64,000 nt of DNA from Prunus persica (Eukaryota; Streptophyta; Magnoliopsida; Rosales; Rosaceae): the NCBI RefSeq assembly GCF_000346465.2, contig NC_034010.1, positions 4,327,003 through 4,391,002 on the forward strand. Direction: 5' to 3'. This document shows positions 53,150 through 63,543 of this stretch, piece after piece. The position numbers were made by a program, and so were the translations under genes. The notes under the pieces were generated by a model that saw nothing but the letters and a program-made list of their open reading frames with translations, was not told where the DNA came from and did no database searches. Position 1 is the stretch's first letter, and every line of letters starts with the position of its first letter.

Positions 53150-54490
53150 ATACGTGTTAACGTGAATTTGGGTTAAGAGGAAAGTGAGTTATGTACAAAT
53201 AATTTTCATTTTCTCATTTTCCGGGCATTTTTTGGATTTTCGTAGAATTTATTACCTATGTCCACAGATTGTTGCACTAAAAAAGCCAAAATAATAGCAA
53301 GAGGACACCTGGCGCGATCTCAGCCCGTCACTTTTCACTACTTGCACAAGTGTACGTCAGTCAACATGGCCACACCCTCCCATTTTACCCTAAATTATTA
53401 TTTTATTACCTTTTTTTCTTGGAAAATTCATAACTAAATACAGAAAAATTCAAAATATTATCCGAAAATTGCTACGAACTCATTGACACTCCATCTCCGT
53501 TGCTGAATTCTCCGATTCATTGTTACGCATTTGTAAAATTAATTCCCAACATTAACGGGAGATGCTTGTTGAAGTAGGTTATTCAAGTTGAAGTTAACAA
53601 ACATCAATACGTAGGGTTAAGAGAAAACTGAGTTATGTAACACAATTTGGATTATTTCATTGCGAGACGAATGATTTATAGGTTCTCCTAGTTTTATGAC
53701 GTCACAAGTAGGCCGGAGTAATTTTGGGGGCATTTTTAGGATTTTTCTACTATTTTTTACCTAGTTTCAAAGATTTTTGAACAAAAGAATCCAAAATGTA
53801 AAAGAAGATGACACCTGGCGCGATCTCAGCCCGTCACTTTTCACTACTTGCACAAGTGTACGTCAGTCAACATGGCCACATCCTCCCATTTTACCCTAAA
53901 TTATTATTTTATTACCTTTTTTTCTTGGAAAATTCATAACTAAATACAGAAAAATTCAAAATTAATTCCGAAAATTGCTACGAACTCATTGACACTCCAT
54001 CTCCGTTGCTGAATTCTCCGATTCATTGTTACGCATTTGTAAAATTAATTCCCAACATTAACGGGAGATGCTTGTTGAAGTAGGTTATTCAAGTTGAAGT
54101 TAACAAACATCAATACTTAGGGTTAAGAGGAAAGTGAGTTATGTAACACAATTTTGGATTATTTCATTGCGAGACGAATGATTTATAGGTTCTCCTAGTT
54201 TAAGGACGTCAAAAGGAGGCCGGAGTAATTTTGGGGCCATTTTTACGATTTTTCTACTATTTATTACCTAGTTTCAAAGATTTTTGAACAAAAGAATCCA
54301 AAATTAACAAGAATATGACACCTGGCGCGATCTGAGCCCGTCACTTTTGACTACTTGCACAAGTGTACGTTACCAAACATGGCCACATCCTCCCATTTTA
54401 CCCTAAATTATTATTTTATTACCTTTTTTCTTGAAAAATTCATAACTAAATACACAAAAATTAGAAAAACGATCCGAAAATTTCTACGAA
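53150..54490. repeat. Tandem repeat, about 506-bp unit, between two and three copies
   Basis: The anchor gacacctggcgcgatct occurs at 53304, 53810 and 54317, spacings of 506 and 507 bp. The units share gttaagaggaaagtgagtta, ggccggagtaattttgggg, cacttgcacaagtgtacgt and ccattttaccctaaattatt. The first copy is diverged upstream of its anchor. No coding potential. Each unit contains a GC-rich ctggcgcga core and an inverted cacttgcacaagtg. Confidence 0.92.
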
Positions 54491-55198
54491 CTTATTGCGA
54501 TTTCATCTTCCTACTGCATTCCCTGTTTAATGGTTATGCTACATTAGTATTTTATTATTATTTATCCACAATTATTATAATTATTATGATATTACTTTTT
54601 AGGCTGTCCATTTGTTAATTATATTTAGTCCAACTTGTTGAAAACAATTTTATTTTCCGTGCGAATAGGCCATTTGTAGTGCTCATCGGTTTCTCTGTTC
54701 TTCAATTTGTTAATTTTTTTATTTTTTAGGTTGAAGGGATGTTTTGAAACATAATATGGAAATATACAAGTCATCCATTGTACTCCTTCCACACAAAAAA
54801 ATAGTCTACGTCATTCACTGTTCAACACCCTAGGTTAAGACACGTGTAACCAAATCCTTTCGGATATGCTAAGTGGGAAAATGTCATTCCCAAGCACTGG
54901 TGAAAAGACACCTATTTACTCCATGCATGACTTTTCGTTTACCAAATATGATGTAAAATATCTGTGTCAGTAAAATGTCATTCCTAGCCGTCTATGATGT
55001 AAGTAATCATTCCGCTATATAATAAATATTATACATTTATATATAAAACGGTTTATGACAAAATACCAACATTTGAACAACATTTAAACTGAGATAGGTA
55101 TAACGTAGCCAGCCAACCTAGAAGTGAAGAGAAGCAAGTCCACAATGCATCAAAACCGTAAATTTGTACTAAAACTAATGCAAAAATACGTGATTCCC
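54491..55198. other. Spacer between the 506-bp repeats and the F-box gene
   Basis: AT-rich. The phrase aaaatgtcattcc occurs twice (54889 and 54971). The 3' UTR of the F-box gene probably lies at its right side. No gene is seen. Confidence 0.4.
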
Positions 55199-55957
55199 TC
55201 ACACAACATACTCACGCAGGATTTTGCACCAAAAAATACTCTCACGGTGCCATTTGCATCGGTTGCAACAAGTCCACAACGCAGGATTTATCTTGTCTTC
55301 ACTAGGCCAGCCTGGAATAACAAAATACCATTCATTGTTGTTACAAGCGCTGCACCGATTGAACTTAATCTTCCCATAGTCAAACATATCTACGATATGT
55401 CTTGCAACAAATGCTCCGCGACATCTTCCTGTCAAAGCATCCCTGGTTCCTTTCATATCAATGTTGTTACGTTGATTCAAAGAACACAAGAATTGTAATG
55501 CATCCTCTTTTGACTGACCAATTCCGGACATACCAAGTAGTCCAACTACATATGCCGCTTCCATATGGCCTGCCGTGGCTGCAATGCGCATCCCATACAA
55601 CGCTTCCACCTTACCGTGCCTGAAAAAACCTTGGAATGCTTCTCTAAATATGGACTCAGGGTTATCGCAAGCCCTGCATTGTTGCAAGAAATGCTGGACC
55701 GCAGGTCTGGCACGGTACCAGATAGGATCGTATGGGTACTTTGCCATTGAAATGGTGTTCCACACTTGTGGACTGTTTGCCAAAGTTCGGAACAATCGGC
55801 ACACAGATGCCATACGGAAGAGATCTTCCGATGATTCTTTTGCCACGTATAACATGACTTGAAACCAAGCGGACTCCGGGATGAAAGCTTCGGGCATATC
55901 GAAATGGACATGCTTCCTTCTCTTTCCTCCGACTGTAGTGAAGTGTTTCGAATTCAT
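55199..55957 (-). CDS. F-box protein, At2g35280/At1g67623-like (MULE cargo)
   Basis: 252 residues from ATG 55957-55955 (MNSKHFTTVGGKRRKH). An upstream in-frame ATG at 56167 would add 70 residues without similarity. A degenerate F-box at about residues 25-65 (WFQVMLYVAKESSEDLFRMA, CRLFRTLANSPQVW) is followed by the family-specific region (FLQQCRACDNPESIFREAFQ, AATAGHMEAAYVVGLLGMSG; Sel1/TPR-like) and a cysteine-rich C terminus (CSACNNNEW, CCNRCKWH). F-box proteins recruit substrates to SCF ubiquitin ligases; this plant subfamily is largely uncharacterised. The frame is intact with no introns. Its place inside the MULE termini makes it a cargo gene, either captured from the host or maintained by the element. 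Confidence 0.8.
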   Translation of the reverse strand: MNSKHFTTVGGKRRKHVHFDMPEAFIPESAWFQVMLYVAKESSEDLFRMASVCRLFRTLANSPQVWNTISMAKYPYDPIWYRARPAVQHFLQQCRACDNPESIFREAFQGFFRHGKVEALYGMRIAATAGHMEAAYVVGLLGMSGIGQSKEDALQFLCSLNQRNNIDMKGTRDALTGRCRGAFVARHIVDMFDYGKIKFNRCSACNNNEWYFVIPGWPSEDKINPALWTCCNRCKWHRESIFWCKILREYVV

Positions 55958-56716
55958 TGAAAAGTTTTTGGAATGGAACGATTTGAGGAGTGGCAGAGGG
56001 GATAAATGATAATATTTGGGGTACACGTTTTGTTTTAGCCTCTGTTTATAGTGTTTTGAAAAGGTGTTTCCAGTTGGGGTTTTTCCAAGTTGACCATTTT
56101 GAAAGAAACTGAACCCCAGTGAATTAAAACTTAAGACAAAAGAAGGGAAAACGTCATAACGGTGCATACAGAGTCAGACAGTCAAAAAGTTAATTAAATG
56201 GCTATTTGCATAGCCATTTTTGGGTTTATCCCACTATCAAATTCATTGATACAAATGTGATGGATTACTGACTAGTGACAGAAGGTCCCATCATATACTT
56301 TTTCATTTTCCCACACCCAACTACCCCTAGTAATGTTATTAAAATGGAACCAATAATGACGGATTCTTATCCAACTAGTTGCCTTAATGAAATATAAATA
56401 AATTAATAAAATTGAAGCAGTGTCCCGTCATTATTCAGAAAATATATTGGGTAGTGAAGTAGTTTATATTGCTTTTCGGGCTAAAAGATGTCACAATGCT
56501 GACGGTACAGGTGTCGACATCGTGACCAACCCACCAAATGATCCCAAAAAAATTAAATATAACTCGATTTGGGCAGAGATGAGAGAGAGCTGAGTGACAA
56601 GTTTAGGGTTATGAGTGAAGGGGTATGAATGACAACTATGAGTGAGAAGGTATGAGTCCGAAGAGGTTTCAGTGAGAAGATCTGAGTGAGAAGAGGTACA
56701 ATTGAGAAGATTCAAC
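55958..56716. other. Divergent intergenic region between the F-box and GRF genes
   Basis: About 760 bp serving both 5' sides. Near 56575-56715 the plus strand is purine-rich with degenerate repeats of tgagtgagaaggtatgag, probably the GRF 5' leader. Confidence 0.4.
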
Positions 56717-57114
56717 ATGTCTTCGTCTTCATCTCCCGCTCAAACAAAGAGGTGTCAGTATTATGGAGCTACAATGGTGCTTCGGGTTTCAAAATCTGAC
56801 AAAAATCGAGGGAAGCCATTCTGGAAGTGTCTAACCTCCTATGTAAGTTTTAATTTAAAGAATATGTATGTGGGTGAAAAAAAAACCTATGTCTAACTCT
56901 GACAGAATTATATTCTATATATGATGCCTGCAATTAGGGAGCCACCAGTTGCAATGGATTCGAATGGGTTGATATAACCTCCGCTGAAGCAGAACATCAA
57001 GATGACACGTATGATGCTAGAGTGCTGAACATGCTGAAGTCCATTAAGGACTTGGTATTAGTTTTATTAGTTATATCAATTGTCATTTTATTTGTTCTTT
57101 TAATGATCATTTAA
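56717..57114 (+). CDS. GRF zinc-finger protein with C-terminal membrane anchor (At4g04775-like; MULE cargo)
   Basis: Two exons, 56717-56842 and 56938-57114 (donor TAT|gtaagt, acceptor attag|GGA), encode 100 residues. Exon 1 holds the start of a GRF-type zinc finger (TKRCQYYGATMVLRVSKSDK, then NRGKPFWKC). Exon 2 completes it (CNGFEWVDI) and ends in a hydrophobic segment (LVLVLLVISIVILFVLLMII, residues about 79-98) that would anchor the protein in a membrane. GRF fingers bind nucleic acid, often single-stranded DNA, and small plant proteins with this layout are common near MULEs. The second position of the usual C-x-C is Tyr here (CQYY), so zinc binding may be impaired. Confidence 0.8.
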
Positions 57115-57469
57115 CTGCACGGTTTAAAAGATTGTGAAAGTTCTCCCGCACAAGACATGTTGCACGCACCACCAATGAGACCCTAAACCCATTTTGTAAT
57201 ATTTGGTAACTGCATGTATTTCGCATGTTATTGAATGTTTATTGAAGGTTTATTGATAGTTTGCTGCATGTATATGGAATATCATTGCCCCAAAATTGGA
57301 TGTTTATTGGGGCCACAAGTATCACTCAAGTAAGAAAGAAGGGGGGAAACGGACCTTATTCTTTCTTTTAGTAGGAAGAACAACTGTTAAGTTTAATATC
57401 CTATTCAATACGACTTCCCTATGGTTGGTGTACTTGGGGACTGAAGTATATTGCATCATTATTGTGGGC

Positions 57470-57610
57470 AAGGGCATGTCTATTGTGTGTGTTAAGGGAG
57501 TATTGTGTGTATATTGCATGTCTATTGTGTGTATATTGCATGTCTACTGTGTGTATATTGCATATCTATTCTCTGTATATGGCAGGCCAAGTTTGTGTAT
57601 ATTGTTTGTC
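57470..57610. repeat. Short tandem repeat, about 22-24 bp unit
   Basis: The phrase catgtctattgtgtgtatattg recurs four or five times with substitutions, just after the GRF gene. No coding evidence. Confidence 0.65.
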
Positions 57611-58014
57611 TGTTGTGTGTGTATTGCTTGTCGGTGCGTTTGTGAATTGTTGTTCATTTTGTGTATATTGTCTTTGTTTCTACTTTTATGCTACTGAGCT
57701 GCGGAAAACCTTTCGCATGTTTAGACACCTATTATGATGCAACACATTGCGATTAATGGTGGCTTGCATCAACAATGACATATCACTTTGCAATGATGTA
57801 ATACACTTAAAAAGCCATCTTCAAATCCCAATTCACATATGCAGTCTTAAAATTCCAATTCAATGCAGTTTGGTTAACAAACATGTAAATGTCATGAAGG
57901 AGTTAGCGGTAGAATTCGATAAGGACCCGTACGTCTCTATTGTGTATTTACATTAGTTTGAGAATGGACATTCCCAAAACCTTCTCATGTACCATTTGTC
58001 ATCTTCAACCAATA

Positions 58015-61000
58015 TCATGGGAAGTAAGCATCTCCCCTTGTTATCTCCGCAGCCAATTTCAACCGAAAAAAAGGCATGTTGTGCGAGGTGCAAGTAGCTA
58101 ACGGAAGCTTAGCGCTGAAAAGCTCAATGTACTTTAACACAAACATGCCACAATCGCCTCTGAAGCAAAACAAGAACTCGATCAATTAAACTAATGACAT
58201 TCTAACGTAATTGACAATTGAAAGTAATAAAATTAAATTGCAAGTTGTGCTTACTCATTAGACTGTTGTGGAACATCCACACGCTCTATTGGCCACGGAC
58301 ACCACCAATCTCGGCTGCAATTGTTTGCATAAACACCTTCTTCATAAAAGTCGATGGTGTTGAGAAGATTTGGAAGCGTAATTGATAGCGGGCCGAGTTC
58401 TTCCTTTACGATGTCATCTGGAATTAGTGAAACCTTTGAATCGTACACTTTGATTTCACACAATACCAGATCAATCATTACAGCCACCCAATGCTTGTAC
58501 TTCGTCAACATAAATGGGGTATACACCTTATAGACGGTCTGCCAATCCAACCCACACGGAGGAACCTTCCCATTTACAACGTTTAGTAAACTTTTTCTGA
58601 TTTTCCACCCAAGCTGCTGTTTTTTTCTTTTATTATCCGCAAAGCAAGAACGAATGTGATTCTGTGAAATACAAAACAATCAATGCTTAAACACCTCCAC
58701 TAGTGTGTGTATGGAAAATGTGTAATTATTAACGGCACTTGGTGAAGGCCGATGACATACCATAAAAAAAACATCGGTCGTTGTCCAGTCCGCTACTTCT
58801 ACCGAATCTGTCTCCAATTGTTGTTGTCGCTTCCGGATGAGATACAACCCCAAATCAATGTGCTGCAACATGTTTTTCTTGTCATTCTCATAATGTATGT
58901 GCATTAAAACAAATGCATAATCAATTACACTTACATCTCCTTTCAGCCAACCATCAGCTTTCACGAGGGAAGCGAAGAATTCAATCTCAGCTTCCACGTT
59001 GCCAAATTGCATCACCAAACTATGAATATAAAACAGTTTTAGAACACTGTATATAAAAAATTATATACAGTCATGCTTCTATCTTATAATTGCAAGGGAC
59101 TTACTTTGGGTCCTGGCGCCATTCCCAACAAAGTTTCAGCAATTTCACCAGATCATCATGCGGAATCGCCTTCATTGGGTCTAAGATCTTCAGTCCGGTT
59201 GTCTGTGCCCCAGTTTTTGGAACCAATTCACTGCCTTCAACGATCTTCCACAAAGGAATGATCCTCTTCCTTTTCCGTAATTGGACCCCTTGTGCCAGAG
59301 CTTTACCTTTATCATTCAACCACACGTTCAACTGAGATAGCACAGCTGTAGGTTCATCCAAATCAATGTCCCCGACAGTAAACTCAAGCAGTGTCCCCTC
59401 CGTGCTCTCGCCAGTGTCACCCCCATGCAACATAACTTCATTATCTTCTTTCTCACATTGGTTTCTTTGCACTTCCTTTTCCTCACTTGTTTGTGTTTTC
59501 ACTTCCTTGCCCTCCCTTTTTTTCCTTTGCAGTTTCTCTCCCTTACTGCTTTTTCTTTTCACTTCCTCTCCCTCACTGCTCTGTCTTTGGGCTTCCTCTC
59601 CTTTGCTACTTTTTACGTGCACTTGCTCTCCTTCACTTCTTTTCCTTTGCCCTTCATCTACCTCACTTGGTTTTCCTTGCACTTCACCCCCTTCAATCCC
59701 CTCCTCTTCCTTTTCCTCTCCCTCATTTCTATTACTTGGCCCTTCACCTCCTTCAATCCCCTCCTCTTCCTTTTCCTCTCCGTCAATCCCCTCCTCTTCC
59801 TTATGTGCTCCCTCATTTCTATTATTTGGCCCTTCACCCCCTTCAATCCCTTCATCTTCCTTTTCCTCTCCCTCATTTCTGTTACTTGGCCCTTCATCCC
59901 ATTGAATGTCATCCATTTCCCCATATCCCTTAAATAGATGTGAGACGACACAACGATTCGTCCTCTGTTTCAGTAAAGCTAGGTCCCTCCTTACTTCCTG
60001 CTCAAACTGAGGACCTAAACATTGGTCCAACAGTTTTTCCATCCGTATGACCTTTAAGTGAAGGACGTCTTTTTCCCGCTTTACTTGAAACAACTCGGAC
60101 CTCAACAAGCTTACCACCTTGTTCAACTCATCAAGATCACCACATGAAGAAGGAATTGACTCTGTCGAGACAACAGCAGGGCGATCCTGTGGCCAACTCC
60201 AATATGGCTGTCTCATTTCCTCTTCACTTGGACATAGCGCCCGCAACTGAACTGACTGTTTCAGAATACAGACAAGAGTCATATTAAATCATTCTACTTC
60301 ATAATTTCATTCAATCTTATCAATAGTTCTAAGGGCTGCAAACCAAACCTCTTTGCTCTGGAAAAAATAATTGTTCAACTTTCTCATCTCTGGAACAGAC
60401 GTAGTAGTTCTCCATCGCAAAATACGCGGGACAGCGGTCGGATCAACAACCTTGCAGTAATTCAGGTCCGCCATTCTAGGAATTAATTCATATACCCAAA
60501 TCTACACAATTCACAGGACAAAACTCATTATTTATGTTTTAAAGAAAAACAAAACATAACTGACATGAACATTATTACCATGTACCTGGAAAGCATACGT
60601 GAAACCTTTAAAACTCCAGCCACTCCTTTGCGCTTCACCATGCTTATCCTTCTTGCCCTTCTCATTTCTCTGGCTTGTTCCCGTTACCTTACTTTTCCCC
60701 TTCCCTCTTCCCTCTTCATTTTCCAAGCTTTTCACATACTTTGTTGGTGCAGAAAATAGACTGTCTTGGGTTTTGTCAAAGGACACCGAACCCCACGGAT
60801 ACCTGTTGAACGCATCCAAGTCCTCTACAAGGGTCAGGTAATTTAGATTGATGTTCAAATGTTTGTCCCTTCCCAAAACCACTAACTCAGCAAAGTAAAC
60901 AAGAGCTAGCTTGTAGATGTCATCTTCCTCTGTGCACCTCACAAATGCTTCTTCTAAAGCATTGCATGTAATTCCTTCGTCTATAAAATATCTTTTCTGA

Positions 61001-61371
61001 AGTCTGATTTCATTACTCTCTCCACTGGAAACTTCAGGCACTTCCCCAAAACGAAGCCCTGTGATCAAACAGAAATCCTGACGAGTGAACTGAGCAACGT
61101 CACACCCTAATAAGAAACTCAGTCCATCCAAGTCTTTCACACCCTGCCCCGCTACTCTACGCAACACAACCCCATGCACAATCTGTCCGCTAAACTGAAT
61201 CTTATCTATATTCAGAAGATGGCCAAAGCATGATGTCTTGAATTGTTCTAATTGTTCCGCACTCAACTTCGCTCGAATTGCAGCTAGAGATGAATTTGCA
61301 TGTGAGCAGTTGTTCACCCGTGACGAATATACCTCTGCCTCTGGCCATACCAGCTCCACGTTGGATCCCAT
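58015..61371 (-). CDS. DUF1985 - Ulp1 (C48) SUMO-protease-like protein, six exons, 966 residues (MULE cargo)
   Basis: Exons in transcript order are 61371-60586, 60501-60349, 60255-59105, 59019-58761, 58661-58255 and 58159-58015, all with GT-AG borders and matching phases, giving 966 codons with no stop. Exon 1 carries DUF1985 (CFGHLLNIDKIQFSGQIVHG to LVYFAELVVLGRD). Exon 3 is an acidic repeat-rich linker. Exons 5-6 form the protease with His840 (YKHWVAV), Asp857 (KVYDSK), Gln915/916 and Cys922 (GDCGMFVLKY). Ulp1-family enzymes remove SUMO or related modifiers from targets. DUF1985-Ulp1 genes are typical cargo of plant KI-MULEs. I chose ATG 61371 (MGSNVELVWPEAEV); the frame above it lacks an ATG. 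The gene is transcribed inward from the right terminus, mirror-imaging the transposase. All catalytic residues are present. Confidence 0.88.
59530..59900 (-). repeat. In-frame coding minisatellites in the Ulp1 linker
   Basis: Within exon 3 there are about four copies of an acidic unit (EGPSNRNEGEEKEEEGIEGG and variants, up to about 23 residues), followed by about seven copies of a basic/acidic decamer of the form VKRKSSKGEE. Unit boundaries keep the frame, so the linker grew by tandem duplication. The antisense strand is open for the same reason. Confidence 0.85.
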
Positions 61372-61429
61372 TTCCTCAAATACAATGTGAAATAACGTGA
61401 ACATATATACTACCACGTATTTGCACAAT

Positions 61430-62969
61430 CACAACTAGTCAACCAGGCACATTACAACTTTTACAAAGTACATGAGCATAGGGATTACTCATCACAGGCT
61501 TTAACATCATCAAAGCAATATGACAATTTTTGTGCAAATACCTGTTAATGCAATGATTATGTGAATTACAAACAATTTCACGTGTTTTATTTATGGATCC
61601 ATACTCGTGTGAGTGCAATGTAGGCAAGTTCTGCACTTCACACACATGACAATTATTGTCATCTCATACACAACCCAAAATAAATAAATAAGAAATATAG
61701 TGGAAGGAAGCAAAGCAAAGCATGTACTCTGCTATCTGCTTGCTAAGCAATTGCCACATCCTTCTTTCTTTCTACCTTTTTCTTCAGTCACCCACAATCG
61801 TCATAGATCAACCTTCATTTCAAATGCTTTGCACTTTTATTCATGAGTTTATTATTATCTGTTCTCATTTCTCATAGGCAAATTTAGTAACAAATGAAAT
61901 AATATTTATTTCACAAAATATATAAATTCTAGTGCCAGAGAGGTACTCTTCACTCTGCACTGCTTCAAATGTGGAAGGTTTTGAGATGTTATTGACATGT
62001 GATTGACTTTATTTTCATTCGTTTTTTAACATATACCCAAGCAAAAATTAACATGCAATTGAAGCACAAATAAGAGATGCCAAATCCAACAACATTGATG
62101 GTACAAATTGGGGAAAACCATTACTCTAACCCTAAACTCAAATTCCTTACATTACTCATCAAATGCTTTGCAGTTCTATTCATGAGTTTATTATTATCTG
62201 TTCAAATGTTTCTCAGGCAAATTTAGTAACAAAGGAAATCATATTTACTTCATAAAATATATATATATATATATTCTAGCGCCTCTTCTTAATCTGCACT
62301 ATGCACTGCTTCAAATGTGGAAGGTTTTGAGGGCCTCCTCCAATTCAACACCATTATCTTATTCATATCATTATTGACATGTTATTCACTTGTTATTGAC
62401 TTGATTTTCATTCTTTTTTTAACATATACCTAAGCAAAAATTAACATGCAACTGAAGCACAACGAAGAGATGCCAAATCCAACAAAATTTATGGTACAAA
62501 TTGGGGAAAACCATTACTCTAACCCTAAACTCAAATTCCATAAATTACTCACCAAATGCTGGTTATTGCAAGGTGTCTGTGTGGGGTCTTTCTGTTTCTT
62601 TGCTCCACAAATGGAACCTACCACTTCCAACGAATACAGCTTCTCCCCTTCCCCTTCCACTGCTTCGCCTCTTCACTGATTTGGAATCCACACCTTTGCC
62701 CCTTCTACTCCAAATAAATACTTTCTCGGGGTCTGGAGAACGGAGTGGCGAATCGTTGCCTTCAACTGTCGTTAGCCGTTGCCTTCATTGGGTATCTCAG
62801 ACCTCTGTGTTTTAGAGAGATGAGTTCTTTCTGTTCAAACTTCGAACTTGCCTCTTCTTCTTCTTTTTCGGACGTGTTTCCCTCTTCTTCTTCTTTTTGG
62901 ACGTGCTGGATATTCAATTCGGGTTTGGGTTCCTTACCTACCCAATTGTGAAACTTTAACTCAATTCTC
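61430..62969. other. Right subterminal region of the MULE with a direct duplication
   Basis: 61820-62155 and 62160-62550 are diverged direct copies (shared tcatgagtttattattatct, ttaacatgcaa.tgaagcaca, taaccctaaactcaaattcc), offset by 339 bp at the left and about 393 bp at the right because of an insertion in copy 2. 62560-62950 is CT-rich and may be the 5' leader of the Ulp1 gene transcribed from the right end. No supported gene. Confidence 0.65.
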
Positions 62970-63055
62970 CCCAGCCCTTGGATTAATCTGATGGCTATAA
63001 AGTGAACCCCTTATAACTTACCCCTTATAACTTTCCACTCATTATAGTCTTGGCG
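62970..63055 (-). repeat. MULE right terminal inverted repeat and target site
   Basis: Read from 63055 on the minus strand, ctataatgagtggaaagtta matches the left end. The ggggtaagttataagggg stretch is a small internal duplication of the TIR. The target copy aaattgaaa is at 63056-63064. Confidence 0.85.
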
Positions 63056-63329
63056 AAATTGAAAACCCCAAACGAGGTTTTGGCGCTTACAAGTTAACTA
63101 TTCTTCTGGGCTATTGTTGGAGTTGATGTTGTGGCAGCAGTGTGTGACAATTAGAGCAAGCTGTTAAGAGGGTGAATGAGACCAATACCACTTTGTGATC
63201 AAAAGCAAGCTGAATTCCGAGTGGGAATTAATCTCATCCTTCTGGAGTGGGGACACTTTGTGATATTTACCTATAAATAAAAAATAAAATAAAAAGAACA
63301 ATAGCTTAAACCAAGGCTTTTTATACAAA

Positions 63330-63440
63330 GGACATACTGATGTAGTGGTTCGAAGCAATGCTCTATCAAGAAAGGTTTAGAGTTTGAGTCCTAGCATCCA
63401 TGCATTTTGTGTGAGTTTAGTATGCCAATAGAAAGGGTTC
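63330..63440 (+). mobile_element. SINE-like sequence
   Basis: A tRNA-like A box (tgtagtggttcgaagc, 63341) and B box (gagtttgagtcct, 63380) are spaced about 35 bp apart as in plant SINEs. It resembles the reversed SINE at 10034-10140. Ends are not defined. Confidence 0.5.
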
Positions 63441-63543
63441 CCAAATAAGAAACCAACATTTTTTTTTATAATTATTCTTACAGTTTTAAAACTTTATTTT
63501 TAGGCACAGTTGACCTGTCGCATCCTACCTATCGACTGGTCGT

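Larger units (their letters stand above)
46902..63055. mobile_element. 16.15-kb Mutator-like (MULE) element with Ulp1, F-box and GRF cargo genes
   Basis: The left end (46902) contains ctatagtgagtgggaagtta and the right end, read on the minus strand from 63055, ctataatgagtggaaagtta, each at the ninth base from the border. Inverted similarity continues through ataaggggt and more weakly for about 80 bp. Both borders are flanked by the same 9-mer aaattgaaa (46893-46901 and 63056-63064), the MULE target size. Genes inside are a MULE transposase (47971), two divergent coiled-coil genes (50728-52260), an F-box gene (55199), a GRF zinc-finger gene (56717) and a DUF1985-Ulp1 gene (58015-61371). MULEs carrying ULP-like genes are known as Kaonashi or KI-MULEs. 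I do not recall this full gene set in one element. Confidence 0.88.

Noticed and set aside
59366..59937. Three long plus-strand open frames rich in Ser, Phe, Leu and Pro
   Set aside because: They are antisense to the acidic repeat linker of the Ulp1 exon; openness follows from repeat composition, not from coding.
62501..62951. Two overlapping plus-strand frames near the MULE right end
   Set aside because: They are Ser/Pro/Leu-rich frames antisense to a probable CT-rich leader of the Ulp1 gene; no domain and no conservation visible.
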